From an uncultured Clostridium sp. (GTDB taxonomy: Bacteria; Bacillota; Clostridia; Lachnospirales; Lachnospiraceae): a stretch of 8,271 bases of DNA. The stretch is taken from the NCBI GenBank assembly GCA_900553925.1, contig USFH01000096.1:1-8271 (forward strand). The letters run 5' to 3'. The notes below the pieces were generated by a model, which was not told where the DNA came from, made no database searches, and worked only from the letters and a program-made list of their open reading frames with translations. Position 1 is the first letter of the stretch; every line of letters begins with the position of its first letter. A program made the position numbers and the translations under genes. Below are positions 7,332-8,271 of this stretch, in pieces.

Positions 7332-8045
7332 GTGAAGATGATTTCATTGGAAGAAGAATTGAAGGGTAACGCGTACCCGGGCAGAGGTATCGTAATCGGA
7401 AAGTCACAGGATGGCAGGAAAGCGGTAACTGCATATTTCATTATGGGACGCAGCGTGAATTCACGGAACCGTGTATTTACAGAGACAGAGGATGGCATAA
7501 GAACAGAGGCAGCAGATCCTTCCAAGCTGACAGATCCACATCTGATCATCTATGCACCGGTGCGTGTATTAGGCAACAAGACAATCGTGACAAATGGAGA
7601 TCAGACCGATACGATTTACGAGCTGATGGATAAGCAGCAGACATTTGAGCAGTCTTTACGCACGAGAGAATATGAGGACGATGCACCGAATTATACACCA
7701 CGTATTTCCGGTATCATGCATGTGGAAAATGGTTCCTACAGCTATGCAATGTCTATTTTGAAAAGCAATAATGGAAATCCGGATGCCTGCAATCGTTATA
7801 CTTTCGCATATGAGAATCCGGTAGCAGGAGAGGGGCATTTTATTCATACCTATATGTGTGACGGAAATCCATTGCCAAGTTTTGAGGGCGAGCCAAAATG
7901 GGTTGAAACAATGGATGATATGAATGCGTTTGCTGACATGTTGTGGGAAAGTCTGAATGAGGACAATAAAGTTTCCTTATTTGTGCGCTACATAGATATT
8001 GAAACCGGAAAATACGAATCGATTATAAAAAACAAGAATAAGTAA
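7332..8045 (+). CDS. purO: PurO-type IMP cyclohydrolase
   Basis: Closes the ring of FAICAR to give IMP, the last step of de novo purine synthesis. From GTG at 7332 the product has 237 residues (235 from ATG at 7338). It belongs to the IMP_cyclohyd family known from archaeal PurO, an NTN-hydrolase-like fold unrelated to the cyclohydrolase domain of bacterial PurH. Segments that match remembered PurO sequence are YPGRGIVIGKSQDGR (15-29), GRS-N-SRNRVF, VTNGDQTD (86-93) and the DD-x3-Y-TPRISG block ending in Arg124. It is soluble, with no signal or membrane segment. It is slightly longer than archaeal PurO (about 200 residues), chiefly at the C-terminal side. The next gene, 11 bases downstream, supplies the preceding step, which strongly supports the assignment. 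The start is set by the Shine-Dalgarno at 7316-7321. Confidence 0.92.
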   Translation: MKMISLEEELKGNAYPGRGIVIGKSQDGRKAVTAYFIMGRSVNSRNRVFTETEDGIRTEAADPSKLTDPHLIIYAPVRVLGNKTIVTNGDQTDTIYELMDKQQTFEQSLRTREYEDDAPNYTPRISGIMHVENGSYSYAMSILKSNNGNPDACNRYTFAYENPVAGEGHFIHTYMCDGNPLPSFEGEPKWVETMDDMNAFADMLWESLNEDNKVSLFVRYIDIETGKYESIIKNKNK

Positions 8046-8056
8046 AGGAGAAAATC

Positions 8057-8271
8057 ATGAAAGAATTGGAATTGAAATATGGCTGTAACCCGAATCAGAA
8101 ACCATCCCGTATTTACCGCAAAGATGGTGAACTGCCAATCAAAGTGTTAAATGGAAAACCGGGTTATATTAACTTTTTGGATGCTTTCAACGGCTGGCAG
8201 TTAGTCAGTGAATTGAAGAAGGCAACCGGACTTCCGGCAGCAACTTCTTTTAAACATGTTTCACCGGCTGG
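8057..8271 (+). CDS. purH: AICAR transformylase, stand-alone (5' part only, cut by window edge)
   Basis: Transfers the formyl group of 10-formyltetrahydrofolate to AICAR, making FAICAR, the substrate of the preceding gene's product. Only 71 residues are visible. They begin straight away with the AICARFT domain opening, LKYGCNPNQKPSRIY (6-20), and reach SFKHVSPA, in which Lys66-His67 is the conserved catalytic pair (Lys266-His267 in the human enzyme). In ordinary bifunctional PurH about 200 residues of MGS-like cyclohydrolase domain precede this point; here there are five. AAAGGAG at 8044-8050, six bases before the ATG, fixes the start and overlaps the upstream stop codon, so the two genes are almost certainly cotranscribed and perhaps translationally coupled. 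The rest of the gene is outside the window. Confidence 0.95.
   Translation, partial: MKELELKYGCNPNQKPSRIYRKDGELPIKVLNGKPGYINFLDAFNGWQLVSELKKATGLPAATSFKHVSPA

Overview
The window looks like a chromosomal segment of an anaerobic Firmicute, most probably a Lachnospiraceae-type clostridium. This is inferred from moderate G+C, AGGAGG-type ribosome binding sites, sigma-A-like promoters, a multi-PAS GGDEF/EAL signalling protein, a clostridial-style GlgB, and above all a PurO-type IMP cyclohydrolase followed by an AICAR transformylase without its usual cyclohydrolase domain. I see no transposon, prophage, CRISPR array, tRNA or rRNA.

Layout. The left 3.2 kb is one minus-strand gene that runs off the window: PAS-PAS-PAS-GGDEF-GAF-PAS(Cys-rich)-degenerate GGDEF-EAL, with 1071 codons visible and the EAL domain only begun. 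Its start lies in a compact divergent intergenic region (3215-3393) holding two convincing back-to-back sigma-A-like promoters. To the right, on the plus strand, are a four-helix membrane protein (possibly DUF1461-like), a complete glycogen branching enzyme with an odd Lys/Ala/Pro-rich tail, and a SanA/YdcF-type (DUF218) membrane-anchored protein. Spacings of 42 and 17 bases suggest they can be cotranscribed. A 132-base gap (7200-7331) holds a 13-bp perfect inverted repeat. The purine pair follows: PurO-like IMP cyclohydrolase and the start of the AICAR transformylase, 11 bases apart.

How the genes work together. The purine pair should carry out the last two steps of IMP synthesis (AICAR to FAICAR to IMP) on two separate polypeptides instead of one bifunctional PurH. 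GlgB introduces alpha-1,6 branches into glycogen; no other glycogen gene is in view. The signalling protein has one diguanylate cyclase domain with intact key residues and a second GGDEF-like domain that has lost its catalytic residues next to an EAL domain, suggesting a regulated c-di-GMP enzyme. A functional link between c-di-GMP and glycogen is not shown by the sequence.

I found no clearly undescribed multi-gene system. The points most worth a second look are the split purine module with its upstream inverted repeat, the GlgB tail, and the cysteine cluster and degenerate GGDEF domain of the signalling protein.
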